A DNA stretch of 19,217 bases. It comes from Bacteroidota bacterium. GTDB lineage: Bacteria > Bacteroidota > Bacteroidia > NS11-12g > UBA955. Under the pieces are notes generated by a model, which was not told the DNA's origin, searched no databases, and worked only from the letters and a program-made list of their open reading frames with translations. Position 1 is the stretch's first letter; each line of letters begins with the position of its first letter. Shown here piece by piece: positions 1 through 7,415 of the stretch. The stretch lies in the NCBI GenBank assembly GCA_005788145.1, contig SXYY01000111.1, forward strand, positions 1 through 19,217. Reading direction: 5' to 3'. The position numbers and the translations under genes were made by a program.

Positions 1-33
1 CAGAAGAGGCCGCCCATCGGGCGACCTCTTCTG
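1..33. terminator. Strong GC-rich hairpin, likely terminator
   Basis: The first 33 bases form a nearly perfect hairpin: CAGAAGAGG pairs with CCTCTTCTG and CGCCC with GGGCG, with one mismatched pair (C10/A24) and a three-base loop (ATC). It lies about 40 bases beyond the stop codon of the minus-strand pyrophosphatase gene, so it most likely ends that transcript. The T-tract of an intrinsic terminator on that strand would fall before base 1 and cannot be seen. Read on the plus strand there is no T-run after it, so termination in that direction is less likely. Confidence 0.65.
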
Positions 34-42
34 TTATGACTA

Positions 43-67
43 GTGTTGGGTTTGTAGAACCCAACGC
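43..67 (-). terminator. Second hairpin just after hppA stop codon
   Basis: GTTGGGTT (45-52) pairs perfectly with AACCCAAC (58-65) around a five-base loop, and can be extended by a G-T and a G-C pair to 43/67. It starts 8 bases after the hppA stop codon on the transcribed strand. No T-run follows, so it may serve as a 3'-end stabilising hairpin placed before the stronger hairpin at 1-33 rather than as a stand-alone terminator. Confidence 0.35.
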
Positions 68-75
68 ACAGGTAA

Positions 76-2553
76 TTAGTGTTTGTCTTTGCAACAAGCT
101 TTCTTTTCAGGAGCAGCAGCAGTTTTTTTATTCTTGCAGCAGGCATCGCCCTTGCTACAAGTCTTGTCGTTGTCTTCCTTGCAAGCAGGCTCGTTAGAGC
201 AACCTTCGTGTCCTTTACCGATGAACTTGCCATTTGCATCGTACATGCTCATGCATGCCGCTTTCTCGGTAGCATCGCAACCCATAGAATCACACATCGC
301 AGCACACTGCTCTTTGGTCATCGTAGCGCATTTGCTCATATCGCATTTGCCCATCATTTTCTTTTCGCAATGTTGCATTTCAACACATGCAGCGCCTTGT
401 CCGTGGTTAGGACGTTCGCCGAAAGTTTTACCTGCAATGAAAGGAGCGATAACCAAAGAAACAATAGACATCAATTTAATTAAAATGTTCATCGAAGGAC
501 CAGAAGTATCCTTGAAAGGATCACCCACTGTATCACCCGTTACAGATGCTTTGTGTGGCTCAGATTTTTTGTAGAACATCTCGCCGTTGATCATTACACC
601 CTTTTCGAAAGACTTCTTGGCGTTATCCCATGCACCACCGGCATTTGATTGGAAGATACCCATCAATACACCAGAAACAGTAACACCCGCCAACATACCG
701 CCCAATACTTCTGGACCGAACAAGAAACCCACAATTATGGGGGAGATCAAAGCAATCGCACCAGGTGCCAACATCTCGCGGATAGAAGCTTTGGTAGAAA
801 TTTCAACACACTTTTCGTATTCAGGTTGTGCTTTGTATTCCATGATACCTGGAATTTCGCGGAACTGTCTGCGAACTTCGTTCACCATGTCCATCGCAGC
901 GCGACCCACAGCAGCAATTGCCAAAGAAGAGAAGATGAATGGAATCATTCCACCCACAAACAAACCAGCCAATACTGGCGCTTTATAAATATCAATCGCA
1001 GTGATACCAGAGATACCCACGAAAGCAGCAAACAATGCCAAAGAAGTCAAGGCAGCAGAAGCAATCGCAAACCCTTTACCCGTTGCAGCAGTGGTGTTAC
1101 CAACCGCATCCAAATTGTCTGTACGTCCGCGAACTTCCTCAGGCAACTGGCTCATTTCAGCAATTCCACCTGCGTTGTCGGCAATCGGACCGAAAGCGTC
1201 AATGGCCAACTGCATCGCAGTAGTAGCCATCATACCGGCAGCCGCAATAGATACACCATACAAACCGGCGAAGTAGTAAGAACCCATGATACCACCAGCC
1301 AAAACCAAGATTGGCAATACAGTAGATTCCATACCCACACTCAAACCACCGATGATGTTGGTAGCGTGGCCAGTTCCAGACTGACGGATGATCGACATTA
1401 CAGGGCGTTTGCCCATGGCAGTATAGTATTCAGTGATGATACTCATCAAAGTACCTACGATCAATCCTACGATGATGGCGGCGAAAACACCGTCACGGGT
1501 GAAGTCTTCACCACGAACAGCATCAAACCAAGACATTTTCTCAGGCAACAAGTTCTGTACTACAAAATATGAAGCGATACCTGTTAAGGCGATAGAGGAC
1601 CAGTTACCCAAGTTCAACGCTTTTTGTACGCTATCGGTTTCGTTTTTGATTCTTACAAACCAAGTTCCGATGATAGAGAATACCAATCCCAAGCCGGCGA
1701 TTACCATCGGCAATAGGATAGGAGACAAGCCATTGTAGTTGTCTTGCGCGTTGATTTCTTGACCCAATACCATGGTAGCCAAGATGGTAGCCACATAAGA
1801 ACCGAACAAATCGGCACCCATACCGGCAACGTCACCCACGTTATCACCTACGTTGTCGGCGATGGTAGCAGGGTTACGAACATCATCTTCAGGAATACCT
1901 GCTTCAACTTTACCCACCAAATCCGCACCAACGTCGGCCGCTTTGGTATAGATACCACCACCCACACGGGCAAACAAAGCGATACTTTCAGCACCCAAAG
2001 AGAAACCAGCCAATACTTCGATGGCGGTTTTCATTTCGTCGCTGTCTACCGAAGTAACATGGAACATCTGCAAGAACACGATGAACAATGATCCCAAACC
2101 GATTACGGCCAAACCAGCAACACCCAATCCCATTACGGTACCACCATTGAAAGACACTTTCAAGGCTTGAGCCAAACTGGTACGAGCGGCTTGGGTAGTA
2201 CGAACGTTGGCTTTTGTAGCGATGTTCATACCGATGTAACCCGCTAATGCTGACAATACAGCACCGATGACGAAGGAAATCGAAATGATCCAACTTGAGT
2301 GGATGGGATGTTCAGCACTTCCTTTGAAAGTACCTGACCAAGCCAACAAAATACCCGCAATTACTACGAAGTAGCTCAATACTTTCCATTCCGCTTTCAA
2401 AAAAGCCATGGCACCTTTGGCAATGTAGCCTGCCAAACGCTGCATGTTTTCATCGCCCGCATCTTGCTTGCTAACCCATGCACTCTTGATGGCCATCACA
2501 ATGAGACCAACGACGCCCAACAAAGGGACTAGGTAAAGGATATTGTTTGTCAT
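76..2553 (-). CDS. hppA: Membrane-bound ion-pumping pyrophosphatase (K+-dependent type) with Cys-rich tail
   Basis: An inner-membrane pump that couples hydrolysis of pyrophosphate to ion export (family: V-type/membrane pyrophosphatases, about 16 membrane spans). The 825-residue product carries the family's catalytic segments: KAADVGADLVGKVE (204-217), DNVGDNVGD (233-241), ADNAGGIAEM (458-467), and GDTVGDPFKDTSGPS (673-687). GNTTAATGKG (485-494) has Ala at position 489, where K+-independent enzymes have Lys, so the enzyme is predicted to need K+. Transported ion: the Glu that Na+ pumps carry in span 6 is Gly here (G251, DLFGSY), while span 5 carries Glu189 in LGAESIALF where most relatives have Ser. 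From memory this is the pattern of Flavobacterium-type H+ pumps, so H+ transport is favoured but not proven. Normal homology ends near residue 710. The last ~110 residues are an unusual tail with 15 cysteines. The start follows a plausible promoter and gives a typical first membrane span. The gene stands alone. Confidence 0.96.
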   Translation of the reverse strand: MTNNILYLVPLLGVVGLIVMAIKSAWVSKQDAGDENMQRLAGYIAKGAMAFLKAEWKVLSYFVVIAGILLAWSGTFKGSAEHPIHSSWIISISFVIGAVLSALAGYIGMNIATKANVRTTQAARTSLAQALKVSFNGGTVMGLGVAGLAVIGLGSLFIVFLQMFHVTSVDSDEMKTAIEVLAGFSLGAESIALFARVGGGIYTKAADVGADLVGKVEAGIPEDDVRNPATIADNVGDNVGDVAGMGADLFGSYVATILATMVLGQEINAQDNYNGLSPILLPMVIAGLGLVFSIIGTWFVRIKNETDSVQKALNLGNWSSIALTGIASYFVVQNLLPEKMSWFDAVRGEDFTRDGVFAAIIVGLIVGTLMSIITEYYTAMGKRPVMSIIRQSGTGHATNIIGGLSVGMESTVLPILVLAGGIMGSYYFAGLYGVSIAAAGMMATTAMQLAIDAFGPIADNAGGIAEMSQLPEEVRGRTDNLDAVGNTTAATGKGFAIASAALTSLALFAAFVGISGITAIDIYKAPVLAGLFVGGMIPFIFSSLAIAAVGRAAMDMVNEVRRQFREIPGIMEYKAQPEYEKCVEISTKASIREMLAPGAIALISPIIVGFLFGPEVLGGMLAGVTVSGVLMGIFQSNAGGAWDNAKKSFEKGVMINGEMFYKKSEPHKASVTGDTVGDPFKDTSGPSMNILIKLMSIVSLVIAPFIAGKTFGERPNHGQGAACVEMQHCEKKMMGKCDMSKCATMTKEQCAAMCDSMGCDATEKAACMSMYDANGKFIGKGHEGCSNEPACKEDNDKTCSKGDACCKNKKTAAAPEKKACCKDKH

Positions 2554-2580
2554 AAATATTGTCTTTTTTTAAAAGATTCG

Positions 2581-2612
2581 CGAAAATACGCAAGTTTGCC
2601 CCAAATATCAAA
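2581..2612 (-). promoter_or_regulatory. Candidate Bacteroidota promoter of hppA
   Basis: Read on the minus strand, TTTG (2612-2609), a 20-base spacer and TATTTTCG (2588-2581) match the Bacteroidota -33/-7 consensus TTTG...TAnnTTTG at all but one of the fixed positions. The -7 box ends 27 bases before the start codon, which suits a short leader. A 14-base near-perfect palindrome, AAAGGA-AC-TCCTTT (2611-2624), overlaps the -33 end and could be an operator, but its two-base centre and AT content make chance possible. Confidence 0.45.
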
Positions 2613-2656
2613 AGGAACTCCTTTAAGTGATGGGTGGAACTTGGAAAAGCGATGTT

Positions 2657-4699
2657 TTATTCGGCGCTTGGAACCACAATCAGTTTGGTCGTTGATTGCT
2701 GGTTGCCAAAGGTTACCCCAACCTCATAGATGCCTGAAATGCCTGCGGGTAACTCCCATGAGTAGTTTCCGTTCACATCTGTTTGTGCGTGGAACGATTG
2801 GATGGTTTGTCCGACTGTATTGTACACGTTCACTTTCACCATCTGTCCTTTAGGCAAATTCCCCAAAGTGGTTGAACCGTTGGTGGGGTTGGGGAACAGG
2901 GTAAAGCCGATGTGAGACAAATCGCCAATTTCCGCGGTATATTTGGAATTGGCCATGCTCGCCAAGCTCAAGTTTTGATAAGACCCAGAGCCGGTGGCTT
3001 CCCATCGGAACGCCCTCACGGCATATTTGTATTCACCTGCATTCGGATTCAACAATGTGGGTTTGCAATAGTCCCAATAAAAAGTATCGCTGGTGGTGGA
3101 ATTGCCCAATCCGCAATAGCCCGCAATTTCCTTGTATTCTTGGGTTTTTTGGTCGATGCGATACACCACGTAACCATCCACTTTCTCTGGCGAACGATTC
3201 CATTTCAACAATGTGGCACCATTGCTTTCAGCGACGGTAAGATTGCTCGGTGGCTGCACATACAACATATTCAATGTTGGGTCGCCCATCAATGCGATGA
3301 ATACCCCATTCCATGAGAAATTGAATGCGCCATTGAAATAGTCGTTGACATTGTTCTGGGTGATTTTGGCACCATAGCCGATGTTCTGTCCCAATCCCAT
3401 GTGATGCAAGTACCATTTGGGTATGCCGCCCCAACAACTTGCCAAGGATCCGCCCGCCAATGCTCCGCGCAATAGGTTGTTTTTGGAATCCCAATCGCCA
3501 AAGTAACTGCCGGCCAACATCGTGAAGGCATTGCTGAATTTTCCTTTGTTGGCGGCGAAATCGTTGGTGGTGCCAATCCCACTGCAACTACCATAACTAC
3601 CAGCGCCGCATCCATAACTCCACAAATAGGAGCCTGTTGTTTGCACTGAGAAATAATCAACTGCATCCGAAAAACTATCCAACCCAACAAAACAGGGTAG
3701 GTTGTGGTATCCCGTTGAAGCCAAATTCAATCCCGTAAAGTTATTGTCGATCAAACCCCTTCTCCGAAAGGATGTTTTGCCCATTTTATAATTGTGAACG
3801 CGGTTCAGGTATTCCTTGGTCAAAAGCGTATCATTTTTTGAAAATGCATCCATGTTATAGAGGTCTACGCGGCCGATTTCGTAGACAATGGGACATTCGG
3901 GTGCGGATTGGTCGAATTTGCCATCGCCCGGTATGTTTTTGTGTCGCGCTTCAGACCCCGTGGTGCAATTCACAATTTCATCGCCCCAATAGCAATCCAC
4001 GGTGCCATAATATACATCGGCTGGCCATGCCCCTGTGTGGTTGCCAACGCCCTCAACGTGACCATCTGGTGGTGGCCTATCGCCATTGGTTGAAAAATTA
4101 CCCGAATAGGGAACGGGTATGTGTCCGAGTATGTACAAAGCTTTGGGGGCTTTGGGCAGTCGTTTGATGTGTGCTTCCAATTTGGTTTTGACGGCATCCA
4201 CCTTTTCGTTTCGTCCAACCACCACGTAGGATGGAAACCAACCATCGGCCATGAGATCCACGCCCAAGGTGCTAATTTCCGATTTGAGCGCAACAACATA
4301 GCTGCTATCGACCAGAACCACAATGCCTCCGCGGGTAGGGGGTGTTTTGAATTGATTGCCCACGTAAATGTAGCCCAGGGCTTCTGTGGTTGTGTTTTTG
4401 ACTTTCAAGACGCGGTATTCACGACTCATGCCTTTGCTCAGTGTATCTTTCCATGTGGTGATGTTGCCAGCCATTGTGGCATCTGGGCCTTTCCAAGCAT
4501 TGTTGGCGTGAATGAAATCGCGGTGATGGATGACATAGTTGCCGGTGTAGCCATCGTTCGGCCATTTCAGGGTGATGCTACCGTCGGTGTTTGCGGTGGC
4601 TGAAACTTGAACAACTTGGGTTTTGGCAACTTGCCCTACCAAAGTGGATATGAAAAGTCCGAAGATTAGCGCTGCGAACTTGTGCAATGTGCGACTCAT
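2657..4699 (-). CDS. Secreted T9SS cargo protein with C25-like core, FN3 domain and sorting domain
   Basis: A 680-residue exported protein. An ATG at 4699 is chosen because it gives a signal peptide (hydrophobic core FAALIFGLFISTLV); an open frame extends further upstream to 4885 but would run into the divergent gene at 4800 and lacks a signal at its end. Visible parts: a short beta-sandwich/FN3-like segment (about 29-60), a central core (about 124-480), an FN3-like domain (about 483-565: PPSNLTV...LLKWNRSP...GYVVYR) and a type A T9SS sorting domain (about 596-680: FTLFPNPTNGSTT, then KVNVYNTVGQ, GIYEVGVTF, TKLIVV). The core resembles peptidase family C25 (gingipain-like): ALYILGHIPVP (187-197), AWPADVYYG (224-232), YEIGRVDLY (273-281) and LMGDPTLNM (470-478). 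The usual GHG and catalytic-Cys positions look altered (YGCGAG, MLAGSYFGDW), so peptidase activity is doubtful. Predicted to cross the outer membrane by the Por system and be attached to or released from the cell surface. The family likeness is from memory and moderate; the sorting domain is clear. It is a single gene. Confidence 0.85.
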   Translation of the reverse strand: MSRTLHKFAALIFGLFISTLVGQVAKTQVVQVSATANTDGSITLKWPNDGYTGNYVIHHRDFIHANNAWKGPDATMAGNITTWKDTLSKGMSREYRVLKVKNTTTEALGYIYVGNQFKTPPTRGGIVVLVDSSYVVALKSEISTLGVDLMADGWFPSYVVVGRNEKVDAVKTKLEAHIKRLPKAPKALYILGHIPVPYSGNFSTNGDRPPPDGHVEGVGNHTGAWPADVYYGTVDCYWGDEIVNCTTGSEARHKNIPGDGKFDQSAPECPIVYEIGRVDLYNMDAFSKNDTLLTKEYLNRVHNYKMGKTSFRRRGLIDNNFTGLNLASTGYHNLPCFVGLDSFSDAVDYFSVQTTGSYLWSYGCGAGSYGSCSGIGTTNDFAANKGKFSNAFTMLAGSYFGDWDSKNNLLRGALAGGSLASCWGGIPKWYLHHMGLGQNIGYGAKITQNNVNDYFNGAFNFSWNGVFIALMGDPTLNMLYVQPPSNLTVAESNGATLLKWNRSPEKVDGYVVYRIDQKTQEYKEIAGYCGLGNSTTSDTFYWDYCKPTLLNPNAGEYKYAVRAFRWEATGSGSYQNLSLASMANSKYTAEIGDLSHIGFTLFPNPTNGSTTLGNLPKGQMVKVNVYNTVGQTIQSFHAQTDVNGNYSWELPAGISGIYEVGVTFGNQQSTTKLIVVPSAE

Positions 4700-4705
4700 G
4701 TTTTT

Positions 4706-4713
4706 CAAATATA
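4706..4713 (-). promoter_or_regulatory. Perfect -7 box next to the start of the T9SS cargo gene
   Basis: On the minus strand TATATTTG matches TAnnTTTG exactly, ending 6 bases before the start codon at 4699. No TTTG or TTG is seen 17-23 bases upstream. At this distance transcription would begin at or in the start codon, so either the mRNA is leaderless or the match is fortuitous. Confidence 0.25.
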
Positions 4714-4777
4714 TGGTATATTCTAAAAGTGGATGTGTTTTGTGGATTCTGTGTGTATGAACATGACTGAAATCGCT

Positions 4778-4785
4778 TATTTTCG
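4778..4785 (+). promoter_or_regulatory. Candidate -7 box of the OmpA-like gene
   Basis: TATTTTCG matches TAnnTTTG at all but one fixed base and is identical to the box proposed for hppA. It lies 14 bases before the ATG at 4800. There is no good TTTG at the expected distance upstream (the region reads TGTGTGTATG), so support is limited. It sits in the 100-base divergent intergenic region. Confidence 0.3.
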
Positions 4786-4799
4786 CATCCAAATTTGAA

Positions 4800-6002
4800 A
4801 TGAAACAGTTTAGACTAGTATCGATGCTCCTTTTGGGTCTGATTGCGGTCCAATCGTTTGCCCAAACCGCAGCGCCAAAGCCCAAAAAACCAGCCGTTAA
4901 CGAACAAAAAGAAATTTCTCCCGCTGTTCAGATTTACTTTGAAACAAACAAATCGGTGATTAAGCCTGCCGAATTGGCCAAGTTGAAAAAGTTGTTGGAT
5001 ACCTTGGATTCAAAAGACGAGTTTCGTTTGATTTTGACCGGCCACACAGATTCTTCGGGTAACGATGAATTGAATTTGAAATTGTCTCAAGCCCGTGTGG
5101 ATGGGGTTTATCAATACCTAGTCGACAATGACATTGAAGCAGATTGGATGAACCGCCAGTACTTTGGTCGTGCCAAACCCCGCGAAAAGGAAGAAACCTC
5201 TGAAGAAAAGAAGGCGAAAAACCGTCGAGTAGAAATCACCGTCTTGGAAAAACCCAAACCCGTTGAGAAGCCAAAGCCAAAACCAGTATTTAAAGATACG
5301 TGTACGGCGGATACCACCATTTACATCAACGATGTGGGAATGACCATGAAAGTGTGTGATTTCAAAAAAATGTGTCCGCGCGGTGCCACCAATTGCATCA
5401 AAATTAAAAAGAATACGTCCATTGAAGAATTGATCAGCAGCGGCACTCCACTGACCACTGCCAAAAGTGAAGGGTTGAATTGGGCGGGTGCTTATGAAGT
5501 GCGAATGCCAGGTGATACTTGTGCTGCGGTGCCTGTGACGATGACCATCGCCATGGATGCGGCCATTTACAAGAAAGCCAAGTTGCAGGTCTATACCCGC
5601 GATGGCGAGACCAACATCAAACCCGACAAAACCAAGAAATTGGGAATTGCCAAGGGAAAAGAGCAAATCAAATATTCATTCCCACTCACTTGCAATGGTT
5701 CATACTTCATTTGCGGTCCTGCCGGTAAATCGAAAAAAGCCATCATCTTGGATAAAACCAAAAGAGCGGAAGAGATGTTCGTCATTTCGCAAAGCACCAT
5801 GGCCATCATTCCATGTAAGAAAATTGGCGCTGGCAAGTGGGAGGTATCGTACAGCAAAATTGAGGATCCTACGCTTACAGTGAAAATGTCTGACGGTGAA
5901 ACCATCGTATCGGACATTAACATGAACAGCATTCGCAAGATGAAGAAGCCCGGAATTTTGCGCAAGAAATACAAGGTAAAAGGAAAACATCTTCAGGGTT
6001 AA
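4800..6002 (+). CDS. Exported OmpA-family protein with N-terminal OmpA domain and unknown C-terminal region
   Basis: A 400-residue protein with a clear signal peptide (residues 1 to about 22, ending SFAQ) followed by a Lys/Pro linker. An OmpA/MotB-type peptidoglycan-binding domain covers about residues 41-150: QIYFETNKSVIKP (44-56), TGHTDSSGN (80-88), LSQARVDGVYQYL (95-107), YFGRAKP (121-127) and NRRVEI (141-146). Asp83 and Arg142/143 are the positions that in this family contact diaminopimelate in the cell wall. A second KPKPVEKPKPKP linker (151-162) leads to a C-terminal region (about 165-400) that I do not recognise. It holds eight cysteines (168, 186, 192, 199, 241, 298, 305, 339), an even number suited to periplasmic disulfides, and ends in a very basic stretch (KKPGILRKKYKVKGKH). 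The order is unusual, since OmpA domains are normally C-terminal. Its stop is 9 bases before nuoI on the same strand, so co-transcription is likely, but nothing in the sequence links it to complex I function. Confidence 0.88.
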   Translation: MKQFRLVSMLLLGLIAVQSFAQTAAPKPKKPAVNEQKEISPAVQIYFETNKSVIKPAELAKLKKLLDTLDSKDEFRLILTGHTDSSGNDELNLKLSQARVDGVYQYLVDNDIEADWMNRQYFGRAKPREKEETSEEKKAKNRRVEITVLEKPKPVEKPKPKPVFKDTCTADTTIYINDVGMTMKVCDFKKMCPRGATNCIKIKKNTSIEELISSGTPLTTAKSEGLNWAGAYEVRMPGDTCAAVPVTMTIAMDAAIYKKAKLQVYTRDGETNIKPDKTKKLGIAKGKEQIKYSFPLTCNGSYFICGPAGKSKKAIILDKTKRAEEMFVISQSTMAIIPCKKIGAGKWEVSYSKIEDPTLTVKMSDGETIVSDINMNSIRKMKKPGILRKKYKVKGKHLQG

Positions 6003-6011
6003 TTCTGATCA

Positions 6012-6548
6012 ATGGAAAAACTGACCAATCGTTCGCGGGCAGTCGTGGACAAAAAAATGACCTTTGCAGAGCAGATTTACCTGCCTGCGATTTTGGGAGG
6101 TATGTGGATTACGCTGAAACACTTCTTTCGTAAGCCCGCTACATCTCAGTATCCCGAAGAAATTCGCCCCAGGGCGGAAGTGTATCGCGGTCAGCATGTG
6201 TTGAAGCGCGACGAACAAGGTAAAGAGCGTTGTACAGCCTGTGGTTTGTGCGCCGTTGCCTGTCCTGCCGAAGCCATCACCATGGTTGCTGCTGAGCGTG
6301 AAAAAGGCGAGGAGCATTTGTACAGGGAGGAAAAATACGCAGCTACCTATGAAATTAACATGTTGCGTTGCATTTTCTGCGGTTTGTGCGAAGAAGCCTG
6401 TCCAAAGCAAGCGATTTTCTTGACCGATCGAATCGTGGATGCGGAATTTGGCAGAGAAGAGTTCATTTACGGTAAAGACAAATTGGTTGAGCCCGTGGAT
6501 GCGCGTGTAGATATTTCGAAACGACAAGTTTGGTCCAATCAATCATAA
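6012..6548 (+). CDS. nuoI: NADH-quinone oxidoreductase (complex I) subunit I
   Basis: The 178-residue ferredoxin-like subunit that carries clusters N6a and N6b and passes electrons along the peripheral arm toward the quinone site. Both CxxCxxCxxxCP motifs are intact: C74-C77-C80-C84 (CTACGLCAVACP) and C120-C123-C126-C130 (CIFCGLCEEACP). The preceding YPEEIRPRAEVYRGQHVL (47-64) is typical of NuoI. Residues 21-43 (IYLPAILGGMWITLKHFF) form the amphipathic helix that lies on the membrane. It follows the OmpA-like gene by 9 bases and precedes nuoJ by one base. nuoH, its usual neighbour, is missing upstream. No clear ribosome binding site is seen. Confidence 0.96.
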   Translation: MEKLTNRSRAVVDKKMTFAEQIYLPAILGGMWITLKHFFRKPATSQYPEEIRPRAEVYRGQHVLKRDEQGKERCTACGLCAVACPAEAITMVAAEREKGEEHLYREEKYAATYEINMLRCIFCGLCEEACPKQAIFLTDRIVDAEFGREEFIYGKDKLVEPVDARVDISKRQVWSNQS

Positions 6549-6549
6549 A

Positions 6550-7089
6550 ATGTTGCAGAATTTACCCATACCATTTTTGGTATTATCGTTTTTGACGATT
6601 CTGTCGGCCCTGTATGTGGTCACAAGCAAGAATCCCGTTCACAGTGTATTGGCTTTGATTTTTACGTTTTTTACCATTTCGGCACATTATGTATTGTTGA
6701 ATGCCCAATTCTTGGCTGTTGTTAATTTGATCGTGTACGCTGGAGCAATTATGGTTTTGTTCTTGTTTGTACTGATGTTGTTGAACTTGAGCAAGGAGAC
6801 TGAGCCAGTGAAATCAAATTGGTGGGGTATTGCTGCGGCAATCTCTGCGGGTTCACTGTTGTTAATCATCACTGCTGCCTTCCAGGTGAGCGGTGAGGCC
6901 GTGGCAAAAAATCCGGTTGAAGGCATTGGATTGGTAAAGGCATTGGGCAAAGTTTTGTTCACGCGATTTGTGGTTCCTTTTGAACTAACAGGCATTTTGT
7001 TTTTGGCGGCGATGGTTGGGGCCGTTTTGTTGGGTAAAAGAGAGAAAGGCACCGATGCCTTGATCACCAAAGAAGAATCAAGAGGATGA
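6550..7089 (+). CDS. nuoJ: NADH-quinone oxidoreductase subunit J
   Basis: A 179-residue membrane subunit of complex I. Five hydrophobic segments can be seen (about 5-24, 29-50, 55-80, 92-112, 142-163). The family signature is clear: AQFLAVVNLIVYAGAIMVLF (52-71), containing the pi-bulge helix that links the quinone site to the proton-pumping antiporter subunits, and FELTGILFLAAMVGAVLLG (144-162), typical of the last membrane helix. The stop codon overlaps the nuoK start (ATGA), implying coupled translation. Confidence 0.94.
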   Translation: MLQNLPIPFLVLSFLTILSALYVVTSKNPVHSVLALIFTFFTISAHYVLLNAQFLAVVNLIVYAGAIMVLFLFVLMLLNLSKETEPVKSNWWGIAAAISAGSLLLIITAAFQVSGEAVAKNPVEGIGLVKALGKVLFTRFVVPFELTGILFLAAMVGAVLLGKREKGTDALITKEESRG

Positions 7090-7412
7090 GTATCTTGAAC
7101 ATTTTTAATCAAGTTGAAATTAGCCATTACATTTACCTGAGCACGGTTCTGTTTGCGATTGGTTTATTCGGTGTGCTGTTCAGACGCAATGCCATCATTT
7201 TGTTGATGTGTATTGAGTTGATGTTGAATGCAGTGAATTTGTTGTTTACAGCATTCTCGTCGTATATGGGTGATGCAGACGGACAAATATTCGTCTTTTT
7301 CATCATGGTGGTTGCAGCGGCGGAAGCAGCTGTGGGCCTGGCAATTTTGGTGTTGGTTTATCGCAATACGCGCAAAACCGATGTGAGTTTCTTGGATCAA
7401 TTGAAAGGGTAA
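7086..7412 (+). CDS. nuoK: NADH-quinone oxidoreductase subunit K
   Basis: A 108-residue membrane subunit with three helices (about 16-34, 38-59, 68-92). The two conserved membrane glutamates of the proton path are present: Glu44 in CIELMLNAVNL and Glu80 in VAAAEAAVGLAILV, corresponding to the pair required in well-studied homologues. Length is normal for the family. It overlaps nuoJ by 4 bases and ends 3 bases before nuoL. Confidence 0.95.
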   Translation: MSILNIFNQVEISHYIYLSTVLFAIGLFGVLFRRNAIILLMCIELMLNAVNLLFTAFSSYMGDADGQIFVFFIMVVAAAEAAVGLAILVLVYRNTRKTDVSFLDQLKG

Positions 7413-7415
7413 GGT

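Noticed and set aside
649..1572. A 307-codon open frame on the plus strand, opposite hppA
   Set aside because: It lies fully inside the strongly supported hppA gene, its translation is rich in Ser, Thr, His and Gln without any domain, and it reflects codon usage of the real gene.
4121..4603. A 160-codon plus-strand open frame opposite the T9SS cargo gene
   Set aside because: Low-complexity translation with no recognisable domain, and the opposite strand codes for a clear signal-peptide and FN3-bearing protein.
4700..4885. Longer N-terminus for the T9SS cargo protein (start at 4885)
   Set aside because: It would overlap the divergent OmpA-like gene and bury the signal peptide at residue 63.
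5118..5666. A 182-codon minus-strand open frame opposite the OmpA-like gene
   Set aside because: The plus strand carries the OmpA motifs; the antisense translation is repetitive (Gly, His, Phe) and unlike any family.
2657..6002. A possible polysaccharide-utilisation or T9SS machinery locus
   Set aside because: Only one cargo protein is present; there are no SusC/SusD, sigma/anti-sigma or Por structural genes nearby.
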